A stretch of DNA of 64,000 bases, taken from Phoebastria nigripes. Taxonomy: Eukaryota > Chordata > Aves > Procellariiformes > Diomedeidae. How positions within the stretch are numbered: the stretch's first letter is position 1; each line of letters opens with the position of its first letter. Under the pieces are notes generated by a model, which was given only the letters and a program-made list of their open reading frames with translations, was not told the origin of the DNA and searched no databases. Positions 34,690 through 46,700 of this stretch are shown here, piece by piece. The position numbers and the translations under genes are program-made. Where the stretch lies: assembly GCA_035582835.1 (NCBI GenBank), contig JAYKAV010000433.1:448721-512720 (forward strand), read 5' to 3'.

Positions 34690-35141
34690 GAGTTTTAGTA
34701 AATGAGGCAAGAGTTATGAGGAGCAGCTGAGGTCACTTGGTTTGTTCAGCTTGGAGAAGAGAAGGCTGAGGGGTGCTGACCTCATCGCTGAGGGGTGACC
34801 TCATCGCAGCCTACACCTTCCTCAAGGGGGGCAGCGGAGGGAGAGATGCTGATCTCCTCTGGTGACCAGCGATAGGACATGAGGAAATGGAGTGAAGCTG
34901 CATCAGGAGAAGTTCAGATTGGACATTAGGAAAAGGTTTTTCACTGAGAGGGTGGCTCGTCACTGGAACAGGCTCCCCAGGGAAGATGGTCATGGCACCA
35001 AGCCTGGCAGAATTCAAGGAGCATCTGGATAATGCTCTTTGCTATATGGTTTAGTTTTAGGTAGTCCTGTGAGGAGGAGAGAGTTGGACTTGATGGTCCT
35101 TATGGGTCCCTTCCAACACTAGATATTCTATGATTCTGTGA
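34690..35141 (+). mobile_element. CR1 retroposon, 3' truncated-type copy with intact 3' end
   Basis: A 5'-truncated CR1 in sense orientation, about 450 bp. It carries the 'cttggagaagagaaggctgaggggtg' region, the 'cactggaacaggctcccca' block, the 'ttggacttgatggtcctt' block and the diagnostic end TTCTATGATTCTGTG. A short internal tandem duplication (ctgaggggtgacctcatcg) lies near 34,770-34,805. Confidence 0.95.
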
Positions 35142-37380
35142 CCACATTTTTGTCTGCAAAACAAGTAGAAGCTGGTGCAGATACATGGGTATCTGGCATC
35201 CCATCAATTCTGGCTGAATTTATACAAGGTGATCTCCCCTTGTGTGAGAATCCAGCCTGTATTATCCATCAATGTCACTAACAAGCCACAGGAACTGCTG
35301 AACAATGGTGTCCCTCCTCCCATCCCATGCAACATAGCGGCACATCAGCTCCTGCAGAGTACACTCGGTGTAGCCAAATACGCACTGGAGCAGCACAGAA
35401 ACTTTGGTTTCAGATGTTCCTGCCTAGCTCCAGTTTGGTCCCTGAAGCTCTTGGGTTCTGCTTGCTCTTGGGTTCCTCAGCCTTTCCTCCTGCTGCCTGT
35501 TCTGCACAATGTGAGGAACACAAGGATCCCCACTGGTGATCAATCATCTTCGTGACTCACCTCTCAAATCAAAGAGGGGTTGCAGGAGTTACCAAAAACA
35601 GTGCTGGCAGTAAAGGTCCCTGTCAGGCCCCTGAGTGCACTAATCAGCCTCAATGGCCCTGATCAGCCTCACCCGGGACCTCCACCCACACTCATGGACC
35701 CAGGAGCTCTATTTAAGCTCAGCCCTGGGCCTTCAGTCTCTTCTGGAGCTGTGTTGGAGGAGCACTGGTCCCTGCCTGGCCATGGAGCCTCTTGATCCAG
35801 ACCTCAACCTGTGGGCTGACTTCCTTGCCTGACCTTGGCCCTGCCTTGTCACTCTGAACCTGCCTGGCAATCACTGCATCTGATCCTAACCCCGACCTGT
35901 GAATTGGCTTCTTGGCTTGGACTTGGACCTGCCCTGTCACTGTGACACTGCCTGCAGTCGAGGGTAGGTTGCATGTATATGTGTGTATAGATTATTAGAG
36001 AACCAAAGACACCACCTTTAATTAGTTCATGGAGCTATAGGAGTCTGGAAGGTAAACAGCTATACATACTTGCTCTTGCAAGAACTGAACTTGCTTTTCA
36101 GCAATGTCCACCAAACTATCTGTACTGTGACAAAGGCTGGAGCCCCGATCTGCTTGTGGCAGATGGTAGAGCAGTGCCCAGTGACATGCAATCCCTGCTG
36201 CAAAGGGAAGAGGTCCGGATAGTTTTACTGCAAGGGGTTGTGTGTGCAAGGAAAGCAGTGGGTAAGGAGGAAAGTATCACTTTTGCCTTTTTATGAAACG
36301 GAAACTGAGGCAGAAGGGAGCTGACTTGCCAAAGGCCTGAGCATTGACTTAAGCCTGAGGTTGGGCTTGGAAAGATCTTCCAAAATCACCGTCCAATATC
36401 CATCTCTAAAGCCATCCACTGTTTCTCCCTGCCTTACAGTGCCTTTAGAGAGACAAAACAGCCATGCGCACACTGAATAACTCTGCGTGTCTTGGAAAAA
36501 GCAGCTTCCTAATGCAACAGCTTTAAGATTGCACTAGCACTCCCATCGATGATCCCAAAACGCAAGGGGCATACCTACAAGATGTATGTGTCTACTTCCA
36601 GCTGAGTATTTTTTCTAATGGGTAAAGGCCTGCTAGCTATCTATCACAGGTCCATTTAATTCAGTATGCAGTAGAGAAGGTATAAACTTTTCCACAGTAA
36701 GTTGGAAGCCATTTTGAGTGTACAATCTTATTTCTAATTAGTTCTGGTGATGTTTTAACAACGCAGGCACTCAGTTACGGCTTAGACTTTAGTCTGCACC
36801 CACTAAGAGCATTGCCAAGCCTCCATGGTAATAGATCACAACTACTTTAGTTGTATTACACTGCTGGGTTAGAAAGCTTCTCTCAGATATTCACCTTGCT
36901 GGGTTCACATTTATCCAGTTTTTTTGCTGATCTCTCAGATCAGTTATTTGCTGCTGATTAAGATACATGGTATGAAGGCTCCTTGTCTTCAGCTACCAGC
37001 ACACAACTCCTGCTGGAATATTGGCATAAAGGTTGGGGGGAAGAATTCCCTGTATACTGGATTAAATGGATAGAGTTTTTTCTACAGTGTTACCTACTTA
37101 TTTAAAGATAGGGAAACAATGAAGGTATCTTGGAGATAGTAAATAAGAACGAGAGGATTTCCTCAGGAGCTGTGCCTTGGGCTGAGCTGAGGACGTTTTT
37201 GGGAGTAGGGCCTGTAGTAGGGCTCCCTGCACCCCACAGCCTGGCCCTGCTCCAGCCCGGCGAGCTGCCTCCTCAGAAATGGCTGCCTGAGGGACACTCG
37301 CCTCTCCCCCGAGGCCGATGCATCGTTATGGTTTTGCTTTGGAGCTTTTTTTTTCTGACGCCGACACAAATCTCGACAAG
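35142..37380. other. Intergenic region upstream of DNAJC17
   Basis: AT-rich DNA without a supportable gene. It includes a two-unit 88-bp repeat (35,793 onward) and a TATTTAAG motif at about 35,710 within a segment that could be a decayed LTR; its ends could not be defined. No ZFYVE19 exon, which neighbours DNAJC17 in mammals, was seen. Confidence 0.55.
35793..35965. repeat. Degenerate tandem repeat, 88-bp unit, two copies
   Basis: Two diverged units both start TGATCC (35,793 and 35,881) and share the order 'acctgtg', 'gcttg/ccttg', 'cctgccctgtcact', 'ctgcctg'. The second unit is shorter. This may be part of a larger repetitive element beginning near 35,560. Confidence 0.6.
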
Positions 37381-37466
37381 AACCCGCTAAAACTGCGGCG
37401 AACGAAACCCTCCGCTTCCCTACACGCAGCCAGCCTCCCGGCCCTCAGCCCCGCGCTGCCTGCTGC

Positions 37467-37493
37467 GGCGCAAAGCCCGTCGGGAGTTGTAGT
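37467..37493 (-). promoter_or_regulatory. ZNF143/THAP11-type element 1
   Basis: On the minus strand it reads ACTACAACTCCC followed by GACGGGC and, at the right distance, GCG, closely matching the SBS consensus ACTACAATTCCC...GC...GCG. Confidence 0.7.
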
Positions 37494-37533
37494 CCCTCGG
37501 CCGCCCCGCCCCGCTTGCAGCTGCCGCCAGAAA

Positions 37534-37560
37534 ACTACACCGCCCAGCAAACATCGCGCC
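37534..37560 (+). promoter_or_regulatory. ZNF143/THAP11-type element 2
   Basis: Plus strand reads ACTACACCGCCCAGCA then ACATCGCG, matching the spacing of the SBS consensus with two changes in the central TTCCC part. Confidence 0.6.
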
Positions 37561-37590
37561 CCGCTGGGAGCGGCCGCTGCGGGAGGGCAA

Positions 37591-37615
37591 CGCGGTGCAT
37601 CCTGGTATATGTAGT
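37591..37615 (-). promoter_or_regulatory. ZNF143/THAP11-type element 3
   Basis: Minus strand reads ACTACATATACCAGGATGC then ACCGCG. The 3' half (CCAG.ATGCACCGCG) is an almost perfect SBS match. Confidence 0.75.
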
Positions 37616-37655
37616 CAAGCTGCCAGCGCGGGACGGGGCACGGCGGCGAGCGGAG

Positions 37656-37680
37656 ACTCCATTTCCCGGCGGGCGGCGCG
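37656..37680 (+). promoter_or_regulatory. ZNF143/THAP11-type element 4
   Basis: Plus strand reads ACTCCATTTCCCGGCGGGC then GGCGCG, keeping ACT..A.TTCCC and the GC-rich 3' half of the SBS consensus. Confidence 0.6.
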
Positions 37681-37712
37681 GGCCCGGCGGCAGGAAGGCA
37701 GTCAGCGCCGAG

Positions 37713-40700
37713 ATGGCGGTCGATAAGGACCTGCTGCAGCTGGACCTGTACGGCCTGTTGGGGGTCGGCGAGAAGGCGTCGGAGAAGGAGGTCAGGGCCG
37801 CGGGCCACGAACCCTCACGGGGCCGCGGGGAGGCTCGGACCGGGGCCCGCTCTCTTCCCTCCCCCGCCCTCGGCGCCTCCAGCCCGGCTCTTCCGCCCCC
37901 CGCCTTTCCCTCAGGACCGGCGGCTGTTGCCGAGGGCTGAAGGCGGCTCGGACGTGGGGCTGCGTTTGCTGCTCTCCGGATATTTAGCTGAGCGGTTGCT
38001 CCAAGCGCTGTTTTAATATGATATCGCTGCCCTGGGCACTGCTGCGTTGTCGGCTGGAGCTGTTAATAAGTGGGAAAGCCCGTTTTTTCTGATGTTGGNT
38101 TTGCTGCGCTCAGCTCCCCCTTCCGTTTTCTCCTCTTAAGCCTGTGGGGCGAGACCTGGCTTTGGAGGAGCGTGAAATCGGTTGGAGAGAACTGCAAAAT
38201 TTGTCTTGGACAATGTTCCTCTCGCTTTGTTTGTTTGTGTGCCTTCAGAAGGACAGCTCCTCCTGTGTTTAGCAAAAATCCAGTTGTCAGAGGTTGGTCT
38301 AGGTACTGTAGGTTCCCATAAGTCATCTTGTTAACTTTGTGGGTTTGGAATTACATGTTTCCATTTTTTCTTTAATTAATTGGTAAGTCAACACTAAACA
38401 CAGAATTTGAGCAACTGGGCTGGGAAAGTGAGCTTTTCAAGAGAAGTAAGGCTCCGAGTAAAACTATTAGTAACTGAACAAAGTTAAACTTGAAAGGAAA
38501 ACTTTGATTTTCCTCCTTAGGCTTTCTCTCTTTTTTTTTCCTTTAGCAGTAAAGAGCAATAGCAGTACAGTAGGATAAAACTTGGAAGCTACTGTCTGGG
38601 CATAACCAGCAATTGCGTCTGAGGCTGCCTGGAAATTCCACGTGTATGAAGCACAAAATGAGGGAGCAAGGCAAATGTTACGCACAGGATTGAATGAGAT
38701 GAAAGACTTGAGGTGACCTCAGCTTCACTGCTGAGCTAGTCGCTGGGGGAAAAGGATGAGAAAATTACAAATTGGATGTTATGGTGCAACTTAAAAAGCG
38801 ATAAGTGTAATTTAGAGTGCTAATCCTTGATGTAAAATATTTGAAACAACCCAAAGACCCTTTCTATGCAGAGCAGCATGGCCAAAAGAGATGAACAAAG
38901 GGGAACAAGNCTGTTGAAGTAATTTAACCTTGCTGTTTAGAGAAGCCTTATCTGAACTTGCCACTTAGAACAGTTATTTTAATAGTTGTGACTGATGCAT
39001 GGGGAGGAGACTTAACCTCTCTCTGAACTGGAGTCTTGCTTAGGCAGGAGGTAGGCTAGGCCTGTGAGGCTTTAGCTGCACATTTCCCTTCCAAGAGCTT
39101 TGTCCACCAGGTGGTGCCGGGCCACCGCTTATTCCGCTCGTTTTAGCAGAGGACTGCTTGGCAGTGGAACAGAGCAGCTTTTCTTCCTTTCCTCTCTTGT
39201 GTGCAGATGTGTCCCTGACAAAGGGAACTCAGATCGTTAAAAGTGACTTAGCTCAGAAAGCTGTCAGTCTGTCTTTGAAGTGTAGAAGAGATTAAACAGT
39301 CTTTGGTCAAAAATTCTTCACCTTGCCAAACTCAATTGTTGCACGGTAAATGGTACTTTCTCTGTCCCAAAGTTACAGCTGCAAAGAACACAGTATCCCT
39401 CTGGCTAGAAAACTGCCTCGGTGAACCAGACTTGGCTTTGATGATTGTGGGGTTTGACTGCTGTAATACAGTGCACCTAGAAGTAAAACTTCTGGCTTTG
39501 AAAAGCGTAGACTCATTTAGAATATGGCTGGCTGCCTGCCTGGGCTCAAATGCTTATCCTTGCAGTGCAGTGTGATTAAAAAAGACAGGTCACTGCACTG
39601 AGGTTGAAAACTGAGCTTTTCAGAGGTCTCTTGCTATTACAGTAGGCTGCTTTACCTTTCAATATGAGGGGGTAATGGAGCTATTGGCACTCCAAAAATG
39701 GTCTTTATTTTCTGTCAGGCCTGGGGGACATCTAGTTGTGCAAATGAATGCTGGTTCATCCACAGCCTTCTACTTATGATAGAGAGGTATGGTTTAAGTT
39801 AAGCAAAAACAACAAAAGAAACCCTCTGAATAGTAATTTTTTGCTTCTGCAATGTTTTGTGGGGTTTTTTTTCCAAGTTGCTTTTCTCAACACAGACTAA
39901 ACAGCACCAATCAGTAAATCTCAATTCTGACTCTTGCAGGTTAAGAAAGCGTACCGGCAGAAGGCCCTGACTTGTCACCCAGATAAGAACCCGGACAATC
40001 CCAGAGCAGGTAAGATGGGGCTGTGCAGACACAAACAACTCTTCATGTTTGTTTTCACATGTGCAGACTTCTGGAAGTGGCTCTGCTTAACTTCAGGTCT
40101 GTCTTTGCATGTAATTAAGGGAATGCCTAGGTATATGTTATGTGAAGTATACACATGCAGGACTAAGAGTTATTTTCATCACTATTTAAGAGAGCTCTGT
40201 TTTTTAAGGTTGAATGCATACATGTTGGTTTTAGAAACATCAGTGTTAAGTCAGTGCTGAAATTATATTTACACCTCTTAAAATCCTCCCACATGGTACT
40301 TGAATCTGGACCTTTGGCCATGCTGTCCCCAGTGTTTACTGGCTGGTCACTATTTTAATTCATACCTTTCTCAGTTGAAACTTCAATAGCAAGCTTATAA
40401 ATCATCTTATCTATGGGCAATGCCCATTTTTGTCTGTTAGAGACAAGGCCCTGACTGTGGAACTGAGTATACCTAAACTGTTAGCAAGGTCTGGCTTCTG
40501 CAGCTACTCTGGTTTTAAGTTGTAGCTGCAGGTAGCAGTGAACAGCAGTGGTAACTAGAAGGATGCTGTTCATCAGGACACCTCAAAATAAACATTGTTC
40601 TGTATCTTGCATTTTCCAATTTGATGGGCTTATAGATTGTCTGTAGTCTTATAGATTGAAAATTTGTAACTGTAGTACAGAGAAAATTTTTCCACCAGGA

Positions 40701-43700
40701 AAAAAAAAAAGATTTTGGCGGCAATGAGAGGAAAGCTGGGGGCTTTGATATCTGCAGAAGGTTGAGAAGTGATTTGAAGTGTGTGAGGAGGCCTCCGGCT
40801 CATACGTGTAACCTTCCAGGAAGAGGGTCAGCAATATTGATGTAAAACGTGAAGTTTGAATCTCGGGCTTAAAAGCTATTGATATGAAAGGGAAAATTTG
40901 TTTGTAACAGTGTATTTCGGGCTGACTGCAGGTTGAGTAATACATTTCTGTAGATGGGTTCTGTTGAATTCATGCTTTCAAGATTTCTATTAAAATGAAA
41001 TGGTCCCAGTTTTTGTTTCTTAATTTACACTGAAGTTTATGTAACAAATGTTGTCCTTTGAGTTGAGGTGATCCTGGCTATAGGTTGGCTTACAAATGCT
41101 TTGGAAAGATTATTCTTCTTTCTGATGTTCTGCAGGTCTCTTCCATAAGGGATTGTCTTTTCTGGTTCACCTCCAGGTCACTAGCGTGGTTTTCTGCATC
41201 TTACCCTTTTTTCTTCTAATTCCCAGCGGAAGTCTTCCACCAACTGTCTCAGGCCTTAGCTGTGTTAACAGATGCAGCAGCAAGGGTAAGGATGCCCATC
41301 CCTTGGTGATGTTGGGATTGTGTGGTGTTACTCTCTGCAAGCATGCTGAAGAAGTATTGGAAACTCTCTTCCTCTGTCCTGCTCTCTTCTCCGATTGTGA
41401 CTTCAGGAATGCAAGTCTCATCTATTATTCCTTGTAGTTCTCCATGAGATCAAATAGTAGGTGCCAGATGAGAACTTGGACAGATGTTCTTTTTCTGATT
41501 TGATGTGCAGGGAGTAGCTCTGTCCATTTGCTGCAAGGGTGAGATACTGTCTTTAATAATGTGTTGGACTGGGGCATATCCTATTTCAAAAAATAAATGA
41601 TAACCACCACTGATTCAGGGACGCATTAAATTCCCNTGACAACGGTGCATTTGCAGTTCCCTTGAAGTCAAGGTCTGACAAATAAATAATATCTAGATGT
41701 GATTGCTAAGGCTTAAAGCCTTTCTTTCCATGGGGCACAAGAGACTTGTAAACAGAAAAGCTGAATCATAGTCACGATCCCTGTCCTTTTGCTGCAAGAG
41801 CTTTGCAGTCTGCCAGATGTAGCTTGGACTCTTTTTTGCTGTGAGGAAGTGGTTGAGTGTCTACCACTCAAGGCCTGAAAGTAATCTGGACGTGTGAAGG
41901 GAAAGGATAAAAACAAAATAAAAATGAGCAAGTAACTCTATCCAGATAAACTCAGGAGAGAAGGCATATTAAAATTTCAGATGATAAGATTTAAAAACAT
42001 GAAATAACTCTCCTCTTTTCAAACATTGGCAAAGCTTGTCATCTCCCCTCCAAGGGGCAATTAAGCTTTTGGCATCCAAGAACTTTTTGNCTTCTACATT
42101 TTAAAAAGGAAAAAGTGTTTAGCAAACCCTTCCCATGCAGGAAGGAAAAATATCAGCTTTTCTAGTTTATTAAACAAGAGCAGTGCTTTCCTGTACAACT
42201 ATTCTACAAGTAATATTTGAGCATCTGTGCTGGTCTATGCTTTACCTACTACAGAAAGGTTCTGTGTAGGTTGATGAACAGATTATCAACTGGTCTAAAC
42301 AGGTGCCAGTGAAATTGCCAGTTTACCCCAGTTCTTAAGTCTCTATAGTGCTAAATGAATGGTGATGTGTTTTTGCTGCTGAAGAGTTCTGATGGTCTTT
42401 AATCTAATATGTTCATGTGAGTCAAACATCTGTCTTGTGAATAAATCTTTCATATAAAATAGACCTTTTTAATTGTAAAACTTTGCTCTAAACTAAACCT
42501 GATCTGTTACCAGTGCCCCTAAAGCTACTTTTGGCATGTTCAGGAAACCAAAATATTCTTCCCACCTCTGACGATGGGTCAGACTTTCTCTCCAGTACAC
42601 TTTGCAATTATTCCTGGACTTCCTCACCCTTTCAGGCTCCATCTGGAGATCCTTGGGCCTTTTCTCATGTTTACAGGGTATTTGTGTTAACTTCCAGCAC
42701 TTTTAGGAGGAATGCTAGCAAGAAGCAGAAAATGCTTCACCTCTGCTTACGGTGTTTCAATATCTGATCTCGCCTTTATTCACTGCTTTCCGTTTTATCT
42801 CTTCTGCTTTATATAGTTTCACATCATTATGTTGGTTCTTTGACAGGCGGCATACGACAAAGTGAGAAAGGCTAAGAAGCAAGCTGCAGAAAGGACACAA
42901 AAACTCGATGAGAAGCGAAAGAAAGTAAAGCTTGGTAATAAAATCAAAACTTCATTTTCTCTTGGCTTGAAGTCTTCATTAGCTGGGTGTATGCATTTCT
43001 TCTACCACTGGAATTCACCATTGATTAATCTGCTGTCCATTTGTGATGGCTGTGGTTTCTTTATGCCCAGTACAACATAGTAGCCATCTGAAATCTCCTC
43101 CCACAGTCATAGCTGGGGATGGTCCTGCTCTAGGAAGGAATTAGGGGTTTTGATGACTGTTAAGACCACTGATACATTGATGTGCCTGGGCAGAGGACAG
43201 GTAGCAGAGCTATCAGGACTCTACTTTGAAATTGGTGTAGGTGTAGCCAAGTTTGTGATCTTTCCATCCGCCTCTGGTCAGCAGCATCAGCAGTGAAAAT
43301 TGTCTTTGGATTGTTTTAATTTTGTTTCTTTCTCTGCAGATCTTGAAGCCAGAGAACGAGAAGCCCAGACCCATGAGAGTGAAGAGGAGGAGATCAGGAT
43401 AACGAGATCATTAGAACAAGAAGTAATGATAAATTCTTAAATTTCTCTGCTGCTTTTGAGAATAATTGCTGAAAGTCTTTGCAATCATAATGAAAACTAT
43501 GTGATGAGATGCAGCAAATCTATGTATAGTAGTCCTTCAGCCTTTTGGATTAATGGGCTCTATGAAAGAGAGGCATGTAGAAGGGATCTTGTAGCAGTCT
43601 GGCAAATGTGTCAGTCTCAGGGTTTTATTTTTTGTCTGCTATGCAAAAGGTAAAGGGCAGACAATAACAGCAGCTAATTGGTTATATGCTGGGTGATAGG

Positions 43701-46700
43701 GACTGTGTCATTAGGAACATGAGGGGTCCAATTTTATGAGGGCTGGAGCTGTCACAGGGGAACTAGCAGGAGGGTTGCCCCAGGAGATGGGTATAAAATA
43801 AAAGCTCTCCTTGGCAGTCTTTAGCTGGCATGAACCAACCATGGAACTGTGCCCTCAGATATCCGTGCTGTCTTACCTCTGCTGTAGATAATACGCCTGC
43901 GTGAAGAAGGCTCCCGTCAGCTTGAGGAGCAGCAGAGACTTATTCAAGAGCAGATCCGGCTTGAAAGAGAGCAGCACATACAAGGTGAGAACAGATGAGA
44001 TTGGAGCCCTCAGCTAAACTACATGCACGTGGGACTCCAGCTCTTCTGTAGACAGAGCTCGCATACAGATGCAGCCTTCTGACTTGGTCACATTGACATA
44101 TATAGGATCCTACTTAGCACCTTTTTCAGGGATAAGTCAAAAGACTAGTATTTCTGTGGGGTTGCTTTCTTATATGTGGCATGCTGCTCTTTTACACATT
44201 GTTGCTGCTCCTTTTCAATAAATATTCTAAAAGCATTGAATCTAGATGGTCTGATGTGGAGCCCCACAGTTACGCTGGAGGGAGCATAAAGTCCTGCTCA
44301 TCTGTCGCAATTAAAGCAGCCAGTGTTGCAGACTCAATTTCACATATCAGGAATTGGGGAGGATGTTGAGCATTTGCTTAGCATAAAACACTTTGAGATC
44401 CTTGCTATGAGAGCACATGGTTATAAAGTATTTAGCTGCAGGGCCAGATAAAAATTCTTAAGCTATGCTATCCTTTTTTTCGTCTACCCTTTATTTTTCC
44501 ACACTCGTTCCCACCAGCACAACCCTCTTGCAGGGAAAAATGTCATAGAATCTAACAGGTCTCCTGCTTTTATTTTTACTTAGCTGTTTCTAGCCTTGAT
44601 CATGGCAGGTCTGGGCATCGTAGAAGGGAAAATGCTGACATCTGATATTCAGTCTGTACTACAGTTCCTGATGATAGTGTTGCACAAGACTTCTGGGGCT
44701 GAAACGGTCTAGTGGAAATCCAGAAGTGTTTGCTATTACCATACGTACATTCTCAGGGTGAATTTTTTGCTAAATGCTCTTTAGTTGAGGAGTTTTCACC
44801 CATGTCCTTTCCATCTTTTTTTCCTTTCCCCTCTTTAGGCAAGCAAGAAAGAAATGGAGCGGAAGGCAAAATAACTCCCAAACTCAAAGTAAGACATCCT
44901 TGTAAAGCTGGGTTTTGGTGAAAACTGTAGAACATTATGCAGCTTTGGAAAACAGAAGGGACACTTCAACTCTGCTGAATTGGCATGCCCCTTTGTACAG
45001 TGGAGGTGAAGTTCCTCTATCTAATGTGTATCATGCATGTGAACAGCTCCAGTCACTGCCTTTAAAATACCCTTCCTCCCTCACCCTTTTCTCTACTGTC
45101 TGGTCTAGATTTTTGAGCCTGAAATTGAGTTGTCTCTGCTTTAGGCACGGGGAAACATCTGCTTATTACCCTGATATAGCCATTAGTATGCTTTGAAGTA
45201 TTATCTTTTTTTTATTTCGGTGAGCAGTGTTTCTCCCCGTTCCCCAAATAATTTGTTCCGTTTGCACATTCTGATTTTGAAATCACTGTCTTGGCAATTC
45301 TGGGAGTGTAGCTGTAAATAGCAAACTTGGTTATTGTGCATGTGGCAGGAGCTGCATTGAATGTGGCAACGTGTTCAAATGGACAAAATTAACTTGTCAT
45401 GTTTATTTTGCAGCTAAAATGGAAATGCAGGAAAGAAGATGAGACGAGAGGGGGATACTCAAAAGACGTTCTGTTGCGGATCCTACAAAAGGTCCTGTCT
45501 GACACTCTTTCCTACTACTTGATCTTCCCCTGCTCTCAATGGTATAAGAAAGGATAGTAAATTTTGGGAAGCTACATATAAACCAGAGTGGCTCTTTTTT
45601 TTTTTCTGTTGTCCAGCTTTCTCACTCATGCCATTTTCAGAGATCATCAGCATGATCCATTAGCTGTGAACTGTTCCCCAGCCAGCACCTCTGTCTCATT
45701 CCCAGCAGGGACTCCTGCTGAAACAGAGCAACTGCAAACTTTTCCCACAGAATGGTTCATGCCCTGTATAAAAATAAGACTGGCTGTGTGGTTATGGTGC
45801 ACTTTTGCCTTCACTTAAAGCACTATACATTAGCTGCTGTGGGAAGTTCAGAGACAGGAATAGACAAGCCTTTGATCTGATTAATCCCAGCATGTGGTCT
45901 TTATTTTCCCTTCATGCAAGTATCTCCTGTAGCTCTGACTCTGAGCTGAGCAGCCCTCTTGCACTGGCTTGCTGGAAGCAAAGTGTGTAGCTCCATGCCT
46001 CCCCAGAATTATTTCCTAGAGGGACAGAAATTATGACAGGTTGGGATCAGTGGAAGCATCATGCAAGACAGCAAGGGTGACAGCTCAGGCCTCACGTCTG
46101 TGAAAACACATGTTTTCTCTGCGTTTGTTCCGTAGATGAACTTGACTTCTCTTCTGCGTCTGTAATTAACTTTAACTTTTCTTTCTTCCTTTGTCTTAAC
46201 AGTATGGTGATGTGCTCAATTTGTTGATCTCAAGTAGGAAGACTGGGAGTGCAGTTGTGGAATTTGCTACGGTTAAGGCTGCTGTAAGTCTGGCAGAGAC
46301 CCCAGATGTGTGTAGTGGAGGGTGGGCAAGAAGGGGTGTTGCAGAAGGGAAGGGTTAGCAGACTGACAGCCTAGAGACGCTGCCTTGTCATTAAGGCAGT
46401 GGAGAAGGGTAATGAGAGTCTAAAGGTACAGATGCGTGAAGGGAGTGGCAAAGCTGGAGGCATAAACCCAGAGCAGATCATGCACATAAACAAGCAGGCT
46501 GTGCATGTAAAAGGCTGAGGAAGGAGACACTGCTTTAAAAAGCAGGCACTGAGCCATTTAATCAGCTCTCACTGAAGGTGAATTACCCATTGTGGAGATG
46601 GGCTTAATGAGTTTTAGAAGTTATATCAGGCATTTGCAGTTTAAAGAAATCAAAATGTCTTGACTCACTATGAGTTACAATAATTCATGTGGCTGTGGAA

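Larger units (their letters stand above)
37420..37960 (+). promoter_or_regulatory. DNAJC17: CpG-island promoter of DNAJC17
   Basis: A short, sharply bounded CpG-rich block in AT-rich surroundings, covering the 5' untranslated region and first exon. It lacks a TATA box and includes four ZNF143-type elements between 37,467 and 37,680 (listed separately), typical of a constitutively active housekeeping promoter. Confidence 0.8.

Noticed and set aside
35560..35970. Possible second LTR around a TATTTAAG motif
   Set aside because: No TG...CA ends or target-site duplication could be defined; kept only as a tandem repeat with a note.
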